Positions 8,312 to 16,175 of a stretch of DNA of 64,000 bases are shown in pieces (position 1 is the first letter of the stretch; each line of letters begins with the position of its first letter). Below the pieces are notes generated by a model that was not told the origin of the DNA, searched no databases, and saw only the letters and a program-made list of their open reading frames with translations. Source of the stretch: Paenibacillus rhizosphaerae (GTDB lineage Bacteria; Bacillota; Bacilli; Paenibacillales; Paenibacillaceae); contig NZ_JACHXJ010000006.1 in NCBI RefSeq assembly GCF_014192015.1, forward strand, positions 483,195 through 547,194, written 5' to 3'. The translations under genes and the position numbers were made by a program.

Positions 8312-8953
8312 TCAGGGTACTTTCAGGATAATGTCCTTTAGTTCAATCAGAGTCTTGATTCGATAGCTGGCCTGTGAGAAGTCATGTGTTTTGGTGAAGT
8401 CGTTATGGACAATCGCACAGTCGATACCAGCCGCCACGGCTGAGTTCAACCCTCTGTTTGAATCCTCTACAACCAGAGTCTCTTCTTTGGTAGCTCCGAA
8501 GCGCTTTAGGCCGGTCAAGTATGGTTCCGGGTGCGGCTTGGTGCGCTCGTAGTCTTCGCGAACAAGGACGAATTCCATGAATTGTCTAATCTGGCGCTTT
8601 TCATGAATAAGTTGAAAATCCGCACGTTTTGCAGTTGTCACGATAGCCATGCGGACGTACTTTGACAGTTCGGCCAGAGTTTCAGCTACGCCTTCAATCT
8701 CTATGGCCTCTGTTCTTAGATATTCCTGATAATAGACGTTGCGAACCTCGCGCTGCTTGCTAATGGTCTGTTCATCAATACCTGCCGCCCTAGCTTGGGA
8801 CCAAGTGCCCAATGACTGGGTCATGTCGCGGAGGTATTGATCTTTATCCAAGGTAAATCCAATGTCAGCCAGAGCGCGTTCTCCCGCTTTGTAATACCAG
8901 AATTCAGTATCAACCAGAACACCATCATGATCGAAAAGTATGTACTTTATCAT
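8312..8953 (-). CDS. HAD family hydrolase (HAD-IA, phosphatase/mutase-like)
   Basis: A 213-residue haloacid-dehalogenase-superfamily enzyme. Motif I is FDHDGVLVDTE at residues 7-17 with both catalytic aspartates, motif II is the Thr in IVTTAKR, motif III the Lys in ERTKPHPEPYL, and motif IV VVEDSNRGLNSAVAAG with the metal-binding ED. The helical cap between residues 16 and 80 places it near the beta-phosphoglucomutase/phosphoglycolate phosphatase group. The ATG at 8953 follows AAAGGAGA at good spacing; the 15 codons upstream read like non-coding sequence. It is a lone gene in the accessory region, and the substrate is unknown. Confidence 0.9.
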   Translation of the reverse strand: MIKYILFDHDGVLVDTEFWYYKAGERALADIGFTLDKDQYLRDMTQSLGTWSQARAAGIDEQTISKQREVRNVYYQEYLRTEAIEIEGVAETLAELSKYVRMAIVTTAKRADFQLIHEKRQIRQFMEFVLVREDYERTKPHPEPYLTGLKRFGATKEETLVVEDSNRGLNSAVAAGIDCAIVHNDFTKTHDFSQASYRIKTLIELKDIILKVP

Positions 8954-9080
8954 TGTTTCGTTCTCCTTTGTCAGCACGGCAACCCTGCGTGCCATCAAGC
9001 GCCGTTGGTCGCCCTAAGTAGACAGGCCACTGATGTGTAACTGAAGAAAATAAGTTATTAAATAAATTTCGATTCTACAA

Positions 9081-9110
9081 TTATACTAACCTGCCCGTTA
9101 GCTTAACTCA
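9081..9110 (+). repeat. Dispersed repeat copy
   Basis: ACTAACCTGCCCGTTAGCTT followed by AACTC matches the consensus over 20 bases. It sits just past the 3' end of the frameshifted ParB-like gene. Confidence 0.6.
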
Positions 9111-9116
9111 TTCGAG

Positions 9117-9580
9117 TCATCCAAAGTTCATTTCCATAGATGAAGTATGCTCGATCATGTAGCGAAAATCCTCCTCAGAATCGGTCCAAAAAACAACCGG
9201 TACTTGTTTTATTTTCATTTGCCGAAATGCCTCATTGCGGTGACGCCCATCAGCAATTTCATATTTGCCAGCCGAATAAAAGACGATTAGTGGCGGAAAA
9301 TCCCAATCACCATATGCGTTCTTCATTTTATCAACGACATGGAAAAACCATGCTATATCGTTCTCTTTAGTCAGATACGATGGAGCTCTTCTTCAATTCC
9401 AAACTCCGATATATCCGCAACGACAGGACCGATATAGTACCTCTTCTTCTCCAATAACCCGTCTGCCAATGCAACATTGTCTCCGTCATTTCTAAGAAAT
9501 AACTGAATCCACTCATCAATGGCATCACGTTGGGCATATTCAATCGCACATTGTGTACTGCCGTATATCATGGGGTTCAC
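9117..9580 (-). pseudogene. ParB-like nuclease-domain protein, frameshifted
   Basis: Two adjoining frames together make one protein of about 154 residues. The N-terminal part (9580 down to 9371) ends FGIEEELHRI and stops. The next frame continues without a gap as LTKENDIAWFFHVVDKMKN (from about 9375), then carries the ParB/sulfiredoxin-type motif YEIADGRHRNEAFRQM. One missing base near 9372-9376 would explain the break: adding a T after CGT gives CGT-TAT-CTG-ACT and joins the frames. The arrangement suggests a recent loss-of-function mutation or a sequencing error. Stand-alone proteins with this domain are widespread and their role is not established. A GAGGAGAG site precedes the start. Confidence 0.7.
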
Positions 9581-9650
9581 ACTCTCCTCGATTGGGTTAG
9601 TACAACCTATTGTATACTACTTCCAAATGGGACAAAATGGTACTTAACAG

Positions 9651-9822
9651 GTATAACTAAACTGTCCGTTAGCTTAATAAAATGAGCAGGCTACTGCAGC
9701 CTGTTCCACATTAAGTTTTATTCAACTATCGTATCCCCTTAGTTAAATAAAGCCAGCCGGTCAAAGTAATCGGCTGGCTTCTTGTTCATTATTGAGCTAT
9801 CGTTTCCCGTTAGCTTAATACT
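9651..9822 (+). repeat. Three-copy repeat array with two interleaved hairpins
   Basis: Three direct copies of the core (around 9657-9680, 9722-9748, 9793-9820) are spaced about 70 bases apart. Between the first and second is the stem GCAGGCT/AGCCTGT (9685-9704). Between the second and third is the perfect 10-bp stem AAGCCAGCCG/CGGCTGGCTT (9750-9780). The hairpin sequences differ while the cores are conserved. It lies between two minus-strand genes. Confidence 0.75.
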
Positions 9823-9833
9823 TCAGTTCATGA

Positions 9834-10283
9834 CTAAACACCAAACTGATTTAGGTGATGATCTAGGTGCTTATATAATCCTTTTCCCCATTGCTCAGGA
9901 GTCAGTTTTCCAAAAAAGGGATGTGGGTGAGACGTACATTTTTCCGGGCCATTGTTCTGGAATGTCATAATTTTTTGTTTTAGTTTTACTTTTTCTTTTT
10001 GAAAGTCTTTTTCTTCTACAATCAAAATTGTAGGTATAGTGGACATGTTGCGGGCAGGTGGCTTGTCATTAAAAAAAAGGGGTTTCACGAACGTTCCAAT
10101 TAATATGCCTAACCAACCTCTTGGGGGAAAGGTTCTTCCCATTGCAATGTCATGGAACGATGAGCAATGAGCTAGCATTTGGGCAACATCCATCTTACCC
10201 CATTGAGGGCGTGAATTTGGACTCAATTTGTCTATACGATTCAAGATCTCCACTGTGTCCGTTTGATTAAAGATGTTTTTCAT
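9834..10283 (-). CDS. DUF1569 domain-containing protein
   Basis: A 149-residue protein of the DUF1569 family, which belongs to the DinB-like helical-bundle superfamily. Recognisable segments are PQWGKMDVAQMLAHCSSFHD near residues 28-47 and SHPHPFFGKLTPEQWGKGLY followed by KHLDHHLNQFGV at the end; these histidines are plausible metal ligands. An AAAGGAG site lies seven bases ahead of the ATG. The function of the family is not known. The gene is AT-rich with respect to the core genes and stands alone next to a repeat array. Confidence 0.82.
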   Translation of the reverse strand: MKNIFNQTDTVEILNRIDKLSPNSRPQWGKMDVAQMLAHCSSFHDIAMGRTFPPRGWLGILIGTFVKPLFFNDKPPARNMSTIPTILIVEEKDFQKEKVKLKQKIMTFQNNGPEKCTSHPHPFFGKLTPEQWGKGLYKHLDHHLNQFGV

Positions 10284-10399
10284 AACAGACTCCTTTAATT
10301 TAATGACTGATAAACGTTATAGCTAGACAGTTACATTATACCTTTATTCGCATACTCGATTTCTTCGGGATTGCTATTCCATTGATGATGAAATTCTCT

Positions 10400-10426
10400 C
10401 CTAGCCTACTCGTCAGCTTAATTAAC
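10400..10426 (+). repeat. Dispersed repeat, degenerate copy
   Basis: CTAGCCTACTCGTCAGCTTA followed by ATTAACC keeps the spacing of the family core with several substitutions. It is the rightmost copy seen in the window. Confidence 0.45.
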
Positions 10427-10526
10427 CTGATAATGTAGTAATGTTATTGGCGACGTCAAGAAACACACCGTCCGCTGCTAAGTACTCTTTTCATGCCACT
10501 CAATAATTTACTTTTTTTCCCACGGG

Positions 10527-11255
10527 CTAATCTTTAGCCTTCCAGTAATTCACTTCATTTTCCAGCTGGTCTCCCCAAGCCTCATACACTGGATTGAAAC
10601 CAGAAGATCTTAGTAATTTTTCGGTAGCTCTATACAATATGATTTGATCCTTGGGGTTAGCGGATTGGGATATCGCTGCAAAACGTTCACTTAAAGCTGC
10701 CTTCTCCATTGGAAGATGCTCCAAACGATCAAGTAAGATATCGACTCTATCCAAATAAGGGGAAATAAGCTTATTAAGACTAAACAAGCAATTGATTAAG
10801 CACATGATAGACGATGAAGCCTGCAGCAAAGATCCAAGCTCATTATTTCTTCTTACCGCCTTCATAGATCGATAAAAAGCATTCAGATAGGCATCCAACC
10901 AACTCGCGACTTGTCTTTCCGATTCTTGATCAGAGAGTGTACAGATTTCATGAATAACCGATGGCAGCCATGTGGTATGGTCAACGATGATTTGAGCTGT
11001 TAAAAAAGCGTTCGCTCGCCAATCCGATAGTTTTTGAAGCCCTTTTATCTCTTTTTCGCTTATGTAGGATACATCCCATTTCCAAGCCGCGTTAGGAAGA
11101 CGCAACACGGGCTCAGACTGTTGATAGACGACAAGCAAATCGACATCCGAGAGCTGATCATGAGCGTCAGCCGAAACCGAACCCATTAAAAGTACACCTA
11201 ATACATTGGGCTGATTACAATTTTCATATACTAACTGTTTGATTTCATCAATCAT
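10527..11255 (-). CDS. Nucleotidyltransferase domain protein
   Basis: A 242-residue protein whose N-terminal domain carries the Pol-beta-type nucleotidyltransferase signature: GVLLMGSVSADAHDQLSDVD followed by LLVVYQ, that is G-S with a D-x-D pair about ten residues on. Residues 100-240 are helical and resemble the C-terminal substrate domain of aminoglycoside nucleotidyltransferase-like proteins. I chose the ATG at 11255 because GGGAG lies seven bases upstream; an ATG at 11270 has no clear site. It could adenylylate a small molecule, possibly an antibiotic, but that is inference from the fold only. Confidence 0.78.
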   Translation of the reverse strand: MIDEIKQLVYENCNQPNVLGVLLMGSVSADAHDQLSDVDLLVVYQQSEPVLRLPNAAWKWDVSYISEKEIKGLQKLSDWRANAFLTAQIIVDHTTWLPSVIHEICTLSDQESERQVASWLDAYLNAFYRSMKAVRRNNELGSLLQASSSIMCLINCLFSLNKLISPYLDRVDILLDRLEHLPMEKAALSERFAAISQSANPKDQIILYRATEKLLRSSGFNPVYEAWGDQLENEVNYWKAKD

Positions 11256-11415
11256 ACGAACAACTCCCACGATTGTATATTTTTGTTGGCATAATCGGTG
11301 AATCTCAAGGTCCTCACTCCATATGGATCATGCTTATCGTACAATTATCATATTCTGCCCTTCAGTACAACACAACCGCAGCCAATAAGGCCAAAATACC
11401 TCTATCGTAGAACGC

Positions 11416-11445
11416 AAAAAACTCCATCCCCTAAGGGACGGAGTT
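11416..11445 (-). terminator. Terminator of dus
   Basis: On the minus strand the stem AACTCCGTCCC / GGGATGGAGTT with a TTAG loop is followed by a T-run (A-run 11416-11420). It lies 17 bases past the stop of the tRNA-dihydrouridine synthase gene. Confidence 0.8.
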
Positions 11446-11461
11446 ACTCCGCATACCTTAT

Positions 11462-12481
11462 TTAATTGTCTCCGCCCTCATCCATACGCTGTGCAAACTC
11501 GTCCAGAAGCGCACGCACTTCATCGGTAGACGTCGTGCTCATCAATTGATTTCTGAGTTCGCTGGCCCCTCTGAACCCTTTGACATAAATCTTGAAAAAG
11601 CGATGAAGAGCTTTGAACGGCCGTGTCTCTAATTGCTGGGAATACTGATCATGAAGATCCAGCTGCAATCTTAAAAGATCAAGGTATTCGCTACTGCTAT
11701 GTTCCCTCGGCTCTTTTTCAAAAGCAAATGGATTTTTAAAAATACCACGCCCGATCATGATCCCATCCACACCATATTGTTCAGCCAGCTTCAAGCCCTT
11801 TTGACGGTCAGGAATATCTCCATTAATCGTGAGCAGCGTATGTGGCGCCACACGATCCCGAAGCTCCTTAATTTCAGGAATCAGTTCCCAATGGGCATCG
11901 ACTTGGCTCATTTCGTCTCTTGTACGCAAATGGATCGAAAGATTAGCGATGTCCTGCTTCAAAATATGGGTCAGCCAGTCCTGCCATTCATCCACCCTGG
12001 TGAAACCAAGTCTGGTCTTCACACTTACAGGCAATCCTCCTGCCTTGGCGGCTTGGATGATTTCAGCGGCAACCTCTGGGCGGAGAATTAAGCCGCTTCC
12101 CTTCCCATTGGATGCCACATTAGGAACAGGACAACCCATATTGATATCGATCCCTTTAAATCCTGCCTTCGCCATACCGATACTCATCTTTTCAAAATAC
12201 TCCGGCTTATCGCCCCATATATGTGCAACCATCGGTTGTTCATCCTCGGTAAATAGCAAACGGCCGCGCACGCTATGATTTCCTTCGGGATGACAATAGC
12301 TCTCCGTATTCGCAAACTCGGTAAAAAACACATCCGGTCTTCCTGCTTTACTCACGACATGACGAAAAACAACATGCGTCACATCCTCCATTGGTGCAAG
12401 TATAAAAAAAGGCCGGGGTAAATCAAGCCAAAAATTATGGTTCACTTCAAACTCAATCCTCTCGTAAAAATAAAGCTTCAC
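11462..12481 (-). CDS. dus: tRNA-dihydrouridine synthase
   Basis: A 339-residue FMN-dependent enzyme that reduces uridine to dihydrouridine in tRNA. The TIM-barrel opens with FILAPMEDVTHVVFR (FMN phosphate contacts). The catalytic Cys117 sits in GIDINMGCPVPNVASNGKGS, followed by VSVKTRLGF, LSIHLRTRDEMSQ (substrate-side His/Arg) and IMIGRGIFKNPFAF at the barrel end. The C-terminal helical bundle (from about 255) recognises tRNA. It differs from the usual Bacillus DusB form (APM-AGVT-N) and looks like a second, divergent bacterial Dus. Which tRNA position it modifies is not clear. Confidence 0.92.
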   Translation of the reverse strand: MKLYFYERIEFEVNHNFWLDLPRPFFILAPMEDVTHVVFRHVVSKAGRPDVFFTEFANTESYCHPEGNHSVRGRLLFTEDEQPMVAHIWGDKPEYFEKMSIGMAKAGFKGIDINMGCPVPNVASNGKGSGLILRPEVAAEIIQAAKAGGLPVSVKTRLGFTRVDEWQDWLTHILKQDIANLSIHLRTRDEMSQVDAHWELIPEIKELRDRVAPHTLLTINGDIPDRQKGLKLAEQYGVDGIMIGRGIFKNPFAFEKEPREHSSSEYLDLLRLQLDLHDQYSQQLETRPFKALHRFFKIYVKGFRGASELRNQLMSTTSTDEVRALLDEFAQRMDEGGDN

Positions 12482-12636
12482 ACGTTGTCCAAAATATAAC
12501 GCCTAATGTTCGACGACTCGTCCACTTATATCATGCTTCACAGCTTATGATTAAACCAAAGTACACTTGGACTTCCAACCCCTCTAACCATATTATATAT
12601 CAAATTACTCCGAATTTTTATCTTGTCAGATATAAG

Positions 12637-12675
12637 AAAAAGAACGAATTCCCCGATCAGAAATTCGTTCTTTTT
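12637..12675. terminator. Bidirectional terminator hairpin
   Basis: A perfect 14-bp stem AAAAAGAACGAATT (12637-12650) / AATTCGTTCTTTTT (12662-12675), with A- and T-runs inside the stem, so it can act in both directions. It ends the peroxiredoxin transcript on the minus strand. Confidence 0.8.
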
Positions 12676-12723
12676 ACCAATCAATTCATCATGCCATTCC
12701 TATGAAACATAGACAATCCATCA

Positions 12724-13365
12724 TTACAGCTTTCTCAATTTATGCAAAATATTCGCCGGATCCAACCGCTGCATAAAGTCCGGATTCACGTAGGCAGAAC
12801 GGATAATGCCGGATTCGTCGATCATAAAGGTGGAAGGAATCGGCAGGATCCAGCGGTTCGTCGCATTGTATTCCGCCAGGTCCATGCCCATTGTTTTCAT
12901 CATGTTCTGAATATAATCCGGAACGTCGTAAAGGATGTTATAGAAAGCAGCCACGAGACCGTTGGTGTCGCTCAGTACTTGGAAGGTCAGCTCTTCTTTC
13001 TCCTGCTGGGAGAGCGTATTGTCCGGGCTTTGCGGGCTGACTGCGATCAACTTGCCCCCAAGGGCTTCGATGTCCGGCAGTAACTTCTGATAAGCCTTCA
13101 GCTGACTGTTGCAGAACGGGCACCATCCGCCCCGGTAGAATGTCAGGACAACAGGTCCTCTGGAGAGTTCCTCATAAAGGTTCACCGTTTCTCCCAAAGC
13201 ATTCTTGAGTGTAAAATCTTTCGCCTTCTCCCCCTCCTGCCGGCCGTAAGGAATACCGGATTCCTGCTGCTCCCGGATCTGACGGAACATCTCTGTTTGA
13301 ATCTCCAAAGGGGTATGCGCGATAAATTGCTGTTTGGCTTCCGCTAAAGCTTGAGTTAATGACAT
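12724..13365 (-). CDS. Peroxiredoxin-like (AhpC/TSA family) protein
   Basis: A 213-residue thioredoxin-fold peroxidase-like protein. After an N-terminal helical extension (residues 1-45) the AhpC/TSA domain starts at GEKAKDFTLKNALGE. The active-site segment is VVLTFYRGGWCPFCNSQLKA, where the first Cys is the expected peroxidatic residue and the CxxC spacing provides a nearby resolving Cys. IAVSPQSPDN and PSTFMIDESGIIRSAYVNPD complete the fold. It would reduce peroxides using thiols in the cytoplasm. A GGAGAG site precedes the ATG. It is monocistronic, with a strong terminator behind it. Confidence 0.9.
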   Translation of the reverse strand: MSLTQALAEAKQQFIAHTPLEIQTEMFRQIREQQESGIPYGRQEGEKAKDFTLKNALGETVNLYEELSRGPVVLTFYRGGWCPFCNSQLKAYQKLLPDIEALGGKLIAVSPQSPDNTLSQQEKEELTFQVLSDTNGLVAAFYNILYDVPDYIQNMMKTMGMDLAEYNATNRWILPIPSTFMIDESGIIRSAYVNPDFMQRLDPANILHKLRKL

Positions 13366-13466
13366 GTTTTGCTCTCCTTTTTTATTAAAACCTTCTCAAT
13401 AGAAGCGGCTATAAGCTAGATAGACTTGCTGGTTATTTGTCGGGCTAAATTTCAGTTCATGATGCT

Positions 13467-13982
13467 TCATTTGGCAGAAATCTCGGCTGGTGAGGCGAAT
13501 GCCGCGAGCCTGCTTTGCCTGCGCAAATGGATGATTTGGGCTGTCAAGCCAACGATAAGAATGACGAAGAGACTGGCTTGAGCGCCGAGAAGAATGGGCG
13601 AACTCAGATCGGTGACGAAGGGATGACCGTTTGGAACACGGGTCAGGGTTTCGGTAATGGTCGGCAACATGAGCAGAAACGCCGTCAGGCTCAGGAAGAT
13701 GGTTTCGAGGTACTTCCCCGCACGACCAAAGCTCGAAATACGCCCGATGCCGTATCCGGCGAGCAGCAACAGGATCGTTGCCGTACCAATGACATAGCTG
13801 ACCGACTGATGTGCGATGGGGAATACGGTGATCGCGCCAATCAGCATCGAAATGAAGTAGACGACACCGGGCTTTGACCGAGGCACTATCCGTCCGTAAC
13901 GAGCAAACATATAGATAGCCAGCGGAATGGCGGGCAAGCTGCTGAGTGTATGCACCCAGCCGAGTGATGAAATTCCAAACAT
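13467..13982 (-). CDS. Small integral membrane protein under TetR-type operator
   Basis: A 171-residue protein with about five hydrophobic helices (roughly residues 8-27, 38-57, 61-80, 90-110 and 130-152) and a short charged cytoplasmic tail. I do not recognise the family with certainty. AAGGAGA lies six bases ahead of the ATG. The palindrome CTACCT-N6-AGGTAG at 14093-14110 upstream is the same operator found in front of the tetR gene at 14494-15075, so this gene is very likely the regulator's target. Drug or stress induction is plausible for such a pair but not shown by the sequence. Confidence 0.7.
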   Translation of the reverse strand: MFGISSLGWVHTLSSLPAIPLAIYMFARYGRIVPRSKPGVVYFISMLIGAITVFPIAHQSVSYVIGTATILLLLAGYGIGRISSFGRAGKYLETIFLSLTAFLLMLPTITETLTRVPNGHPFVTDLSSPILLGAQASLFVILIVGLTAQIIHLRRQSRLAAFASPAEISAK

Positions 13983-14493
13983 AAATGTCTCCTTCCAGTC
14001 CTTTAGGACAAGGTTGATTTGTTCTGTCTTGGCGCGAGCCGATACTAGCGGCTAACAGCACTCTGATCAAAAATTCATTTGGTCGTTACCCACTACCTAC
14101 TAATAGGTAGATTAAAAAGACAAAGCTCCACCAGCTACTAAACGTCCCCCCGTGCCAATCGTGAAAAACAAAACATCACACTCGGACCACTCGATGGGGC
14201 CGGCCACAACCGATATCCCATACTCAGTTGATCTTAATGTATATCTGATCCATCGACGGACAACAGGGGCCGTTTGGCGATCATTCAGCGACAATCAAAC
14301 ACGCCGTTCTCACTGTAGGCTGACGATATGTAGTCGGCATGCCTCGTATGTGCACTTGGCGAATGAGATGCGATTCGTTCGTAAAAAGCGGGCTTATCCT
14401 CATTAGTACGTAGCCTGCTCTCTGGATGGGTTAAGCTAAAGGGTCACCTCTTTTCTTCTAGATCTTGACTACAAACCATCGCCATCGCGGCTT
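13983..14493. other. Gene-free stretch between membrane gene and tetR
   Basis: Apart from the operator at 14093-14110 I see no gene. Short open frames on both strands lack ribosome sites and have no recognisable content; the stretch may be decayed coding sequence. Confidence 0.4.
14093..14110. promoter_or_regulatory. TetR operator of the membrane-protein gene
   Basis: CTACCTACTAATAGGTAG: arms CTACCT and AGGTAG separated by six bases, identical in arms and spacing to 15085-15102. A TTGTCT element on the minus strand (14118-14123) lies just upstream, so the operator would overlap the promoter. Confidence 0.75.
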
Positions 14494-15075
14494 TCATCGC
14501 GAAGAGAATCGCTCCAAGAGCGAGCTTGTCACGACGCCGAAAATCTTCGGATCGCCATAGGCCCGCGCCGAGAGCATCGCGCCGTGAACCGTCGCCATGA
14601 ACGCTTCGGCCTCATCATGAGGGGTACCCATCAGTTGAAGCTGACCTTGCCGTGCACCGCGCTCCAGCACGGATGTCAACCAAGCCGACAGGGAGCGGAA
14701 ATGCGCCCGGACCTCTAGGCAAACTTCCTCGGGCAGGACGGGGAGCTGGCTTGCCAACAGCGCGCAGACACAAAACGGAGCGCTGTCGTCCATGATGCAG
14801 GCTTCCCAATAACCAGCATAGAACCGAAGCAGTTCGAGCGGATCGGATCCCTGATGCTCAAGATTCGCCATCCCCGCTTCGGCTTCTTTCCGATACCGCG
14901 CAACCAGCGTTTGGACCAGATCGACCTTGCTTGGGAAATGGTGATGGATGCTCGCCTTACGAATCCCAACCACCTCAGCGATATCGGCATAACTGAAGCC
15001 GTTGTAGCCGCCAGCGATGATCAGAGAACGCGCACAATCCAAAATTTCGTCATAGGTGCTAGATAAATTTGTCAT
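14494..15075 (-). CDS. TetR/AcrR family transcriptional regulator
   Basis: A 193-residue one-component repressor. The N-terminal helix-turn-helix occupies about residues 8-55 with GGYNGFSYADIAEVVGIRKA and SIHHHFPSKVDLVQTLVARY. The C-terminal ligand-binding domain is helical and contains several cysteines (FCVCALLASQLP and PEEVCLE), so redox or electrophile sensing is possible as in NemR-type proteins. The promoter TTGACA-N17-TAGAAT ends about seven bases before the ATG, so transcription should begin at or next to the start codon. The operator CTACCT-N6-AGGTAG overlaps the -10 box, giving autorepression. Confidence 0.9.
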   Translation of the reverse strand: MTNLSSTYDEILDCARSLIIAGGYNGFSYADIAEVVGIRKASIHHHFPSKVDLVQTLVARYRKEAEAGMANLEHQGSDPLELLRFYAGYWEACIMDDSAPFCVCALLASQLPVLPEEVCLEVRAHFRSLSAWLTSVLERGARQGQLQLMGTPHDEAEAFMATVHGAMLSARAYGDPKIFGVVTSSLLERFSSR

Positions 15076-15081
15076 ATCGTC

Positions 15082-15110
15082 ATTCTACCTTCTGGTAGGT
15101 AGTTTGTCAA
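15082..15110 (-). promoter_or_regulatory. tetR promoter with overlapping operator
   Basis: On the minus strand: -35 TTGACA (15110-15105), 17-bp spacer, -10 TAGAAT (15087-15082). The palindrome CTACCT-TCTGGT-AGGTAG at 15085-15102 covers the spacer and the start of the -10. The predicted start site falls at about 15075, the A of the ATG, so the mRNA would be leaderless. Confidence 0.7.
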
Positions 15111-15561
15111 TTAGCATCGTCGTGTTGTACGGGAGCCGGTATTTCAGAACTAAAGTACAAGTGGCCAATCCTTGTTCACGATCACAAAACCAGGACCGTG
15201 ATTATTACCAACGTAAACCTAACTTTCGCGGTGTGGCTACTCCCTAAGAAACGGTTTGTTTACCGTTATAGTAAACGTGATTGGAGAAACCTGAAGCGAA
15301 AAAGATAAACAGTCAATCACAGCGGCGGTCAAGGAAAGAACTGCTGACTTGCTTGATTTGTTCTTGGAGTATATCGAGGGAGACATTTCAGGTTTTATGC
15401 TTGATGGTCTTACTGCTCCCTCGAGCGAACGATAACTCAAATCTTTATGAGCGGCTAGGTTTATCAGCTTTCAGTCTATACAAGAAGGTTATTGCTGTTA
15501 AGAAGTGGAACTAGTCTTACAGAAAAATAATATCTTCGGTTCAATATGAAAGGAGATAGTT
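15111..15561. other. Gene-free stretch with a possible gene remnant
   Basis: No intact gene. The frame 15295-15435 (+) reads ERTADLLDLFLEYIEGDISG and ends in TAA; it looks protein-like but has no start or ribosome site, so it may be the tail of a decayed gene. The rest shows nothing. Confidence 0.3.
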
Positions 15562-16116
15562 ATGAATAGAGAGGAACTAGGTAAGTTATATCCAATAATA
15601 ATTGAACGATATGACAAAAACTGGGTTTCCATGTTTGAAAGGGAAAAACAAAACATCATTAATATTCTTGGTTCAAACATCGCATTAAGGGTGGAGCATA
15701 TGGGAAGCACTGCGGTTCCAAACTTATCATCAAAACCTATCGTTGATATTTTAGTGGAGATTCCACAGATAAGTGAATACCGAGATATCATAATTGACTT
15801 AATGAGTAAGAAAGAGTATACCCTCATGCAGGAACAAAGAAACCATATTATGTTTGTTAAAGGGTATTCCCCTACTGGACTAGAAAAGGAATCCTTCCAC
15901 ATTCATATGGGGACAAAAGAACAGGATTTCCTATGGGATAGATTGTATTTTAGAAATTATTTAAGGATGAATCCTTCTGTAGCAATGGAGTACGAGGAAC
16001 TAAAAATTAAATTAGCCGAAACTTTTAGGCATGACAGGGAAGCCTACACTGAGAGCAAGACGGAGTTTATCAGTAAAATAACAAGATTGGCAAAAGAGAG
16101 TTTAACTGTAGAATAG
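15562..16116 (+). CDS. GrpB family protein (UPF0157)
   Basis: A 184-residue GrpB-like protein, a branch of the nucleotidyltransferase fold. The family motif is RVEHMGSTAVPNLSSKPIVD followed by ILVEIP, with the GS and D-x-L strand expected of the fold, then HIMFVKGYSPTG and FHIHMGTKEQDFLWDRLYF. An AAAGGAGATAG site precedes the ATG. The gene is clearly more AT-rich than its neighbours to the right, consistent with transfer; GrpB genes are often isolated and their substrate is unknown. It shares a bidirectional terminator with rlmD. Confidence 0.9.
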   Translation: MNREELGKLYPIIIERYDKNWVSMFEREKQNIINILGSNIALRVEHMGSTAVPNLSSKPIVDILVEIPQISEYRDIIIDLMSKKEYTLMQEQRNHIMFVKGYSPTGLEKESFHIHMGTKEQDFLWDRLYFRNYLRMNPSVAMEYEELKIKLAETFRHDREAYTESKTEFISKITRLAKESLTVE

Positions 16117-16124
16117 GAATGAAA

Positions 16125-16149
16125 AAAGAGGGGCTCTGCGCCCCTCTTT
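16125..16149. terminator. Bidirectional terminator between GrpB gene and rlmD
   Basis: Perfect stem AAAGAGGGGC (16125-16134) / GCCCCTCTTT (16140-16149) with a five-base loop, between two convergent genes, with A/T runs on both flanks. Confidence 0.85.
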
Positions 16150-16175
16150 ACTAATTCCGCCAATACATCTCCGAG

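Noticed and set aside
9651..9822. CRISPR array
   Set aside because: Spacers are self-complementary hairpins, repeats are imperfect and not palindromic in CRISPR style, and no cas genes are present.
13396..14070. Longer minus-strand frame covering the membrane gene
   Set aside because: Arg/Ser/His-rich shadow of the membrane protein frame, which has a good ribosome site and helices.
14112..14294. Short minus-strand frame beside the TetR operator
   Set aside because: No ribosome site; composition is not protein-like.
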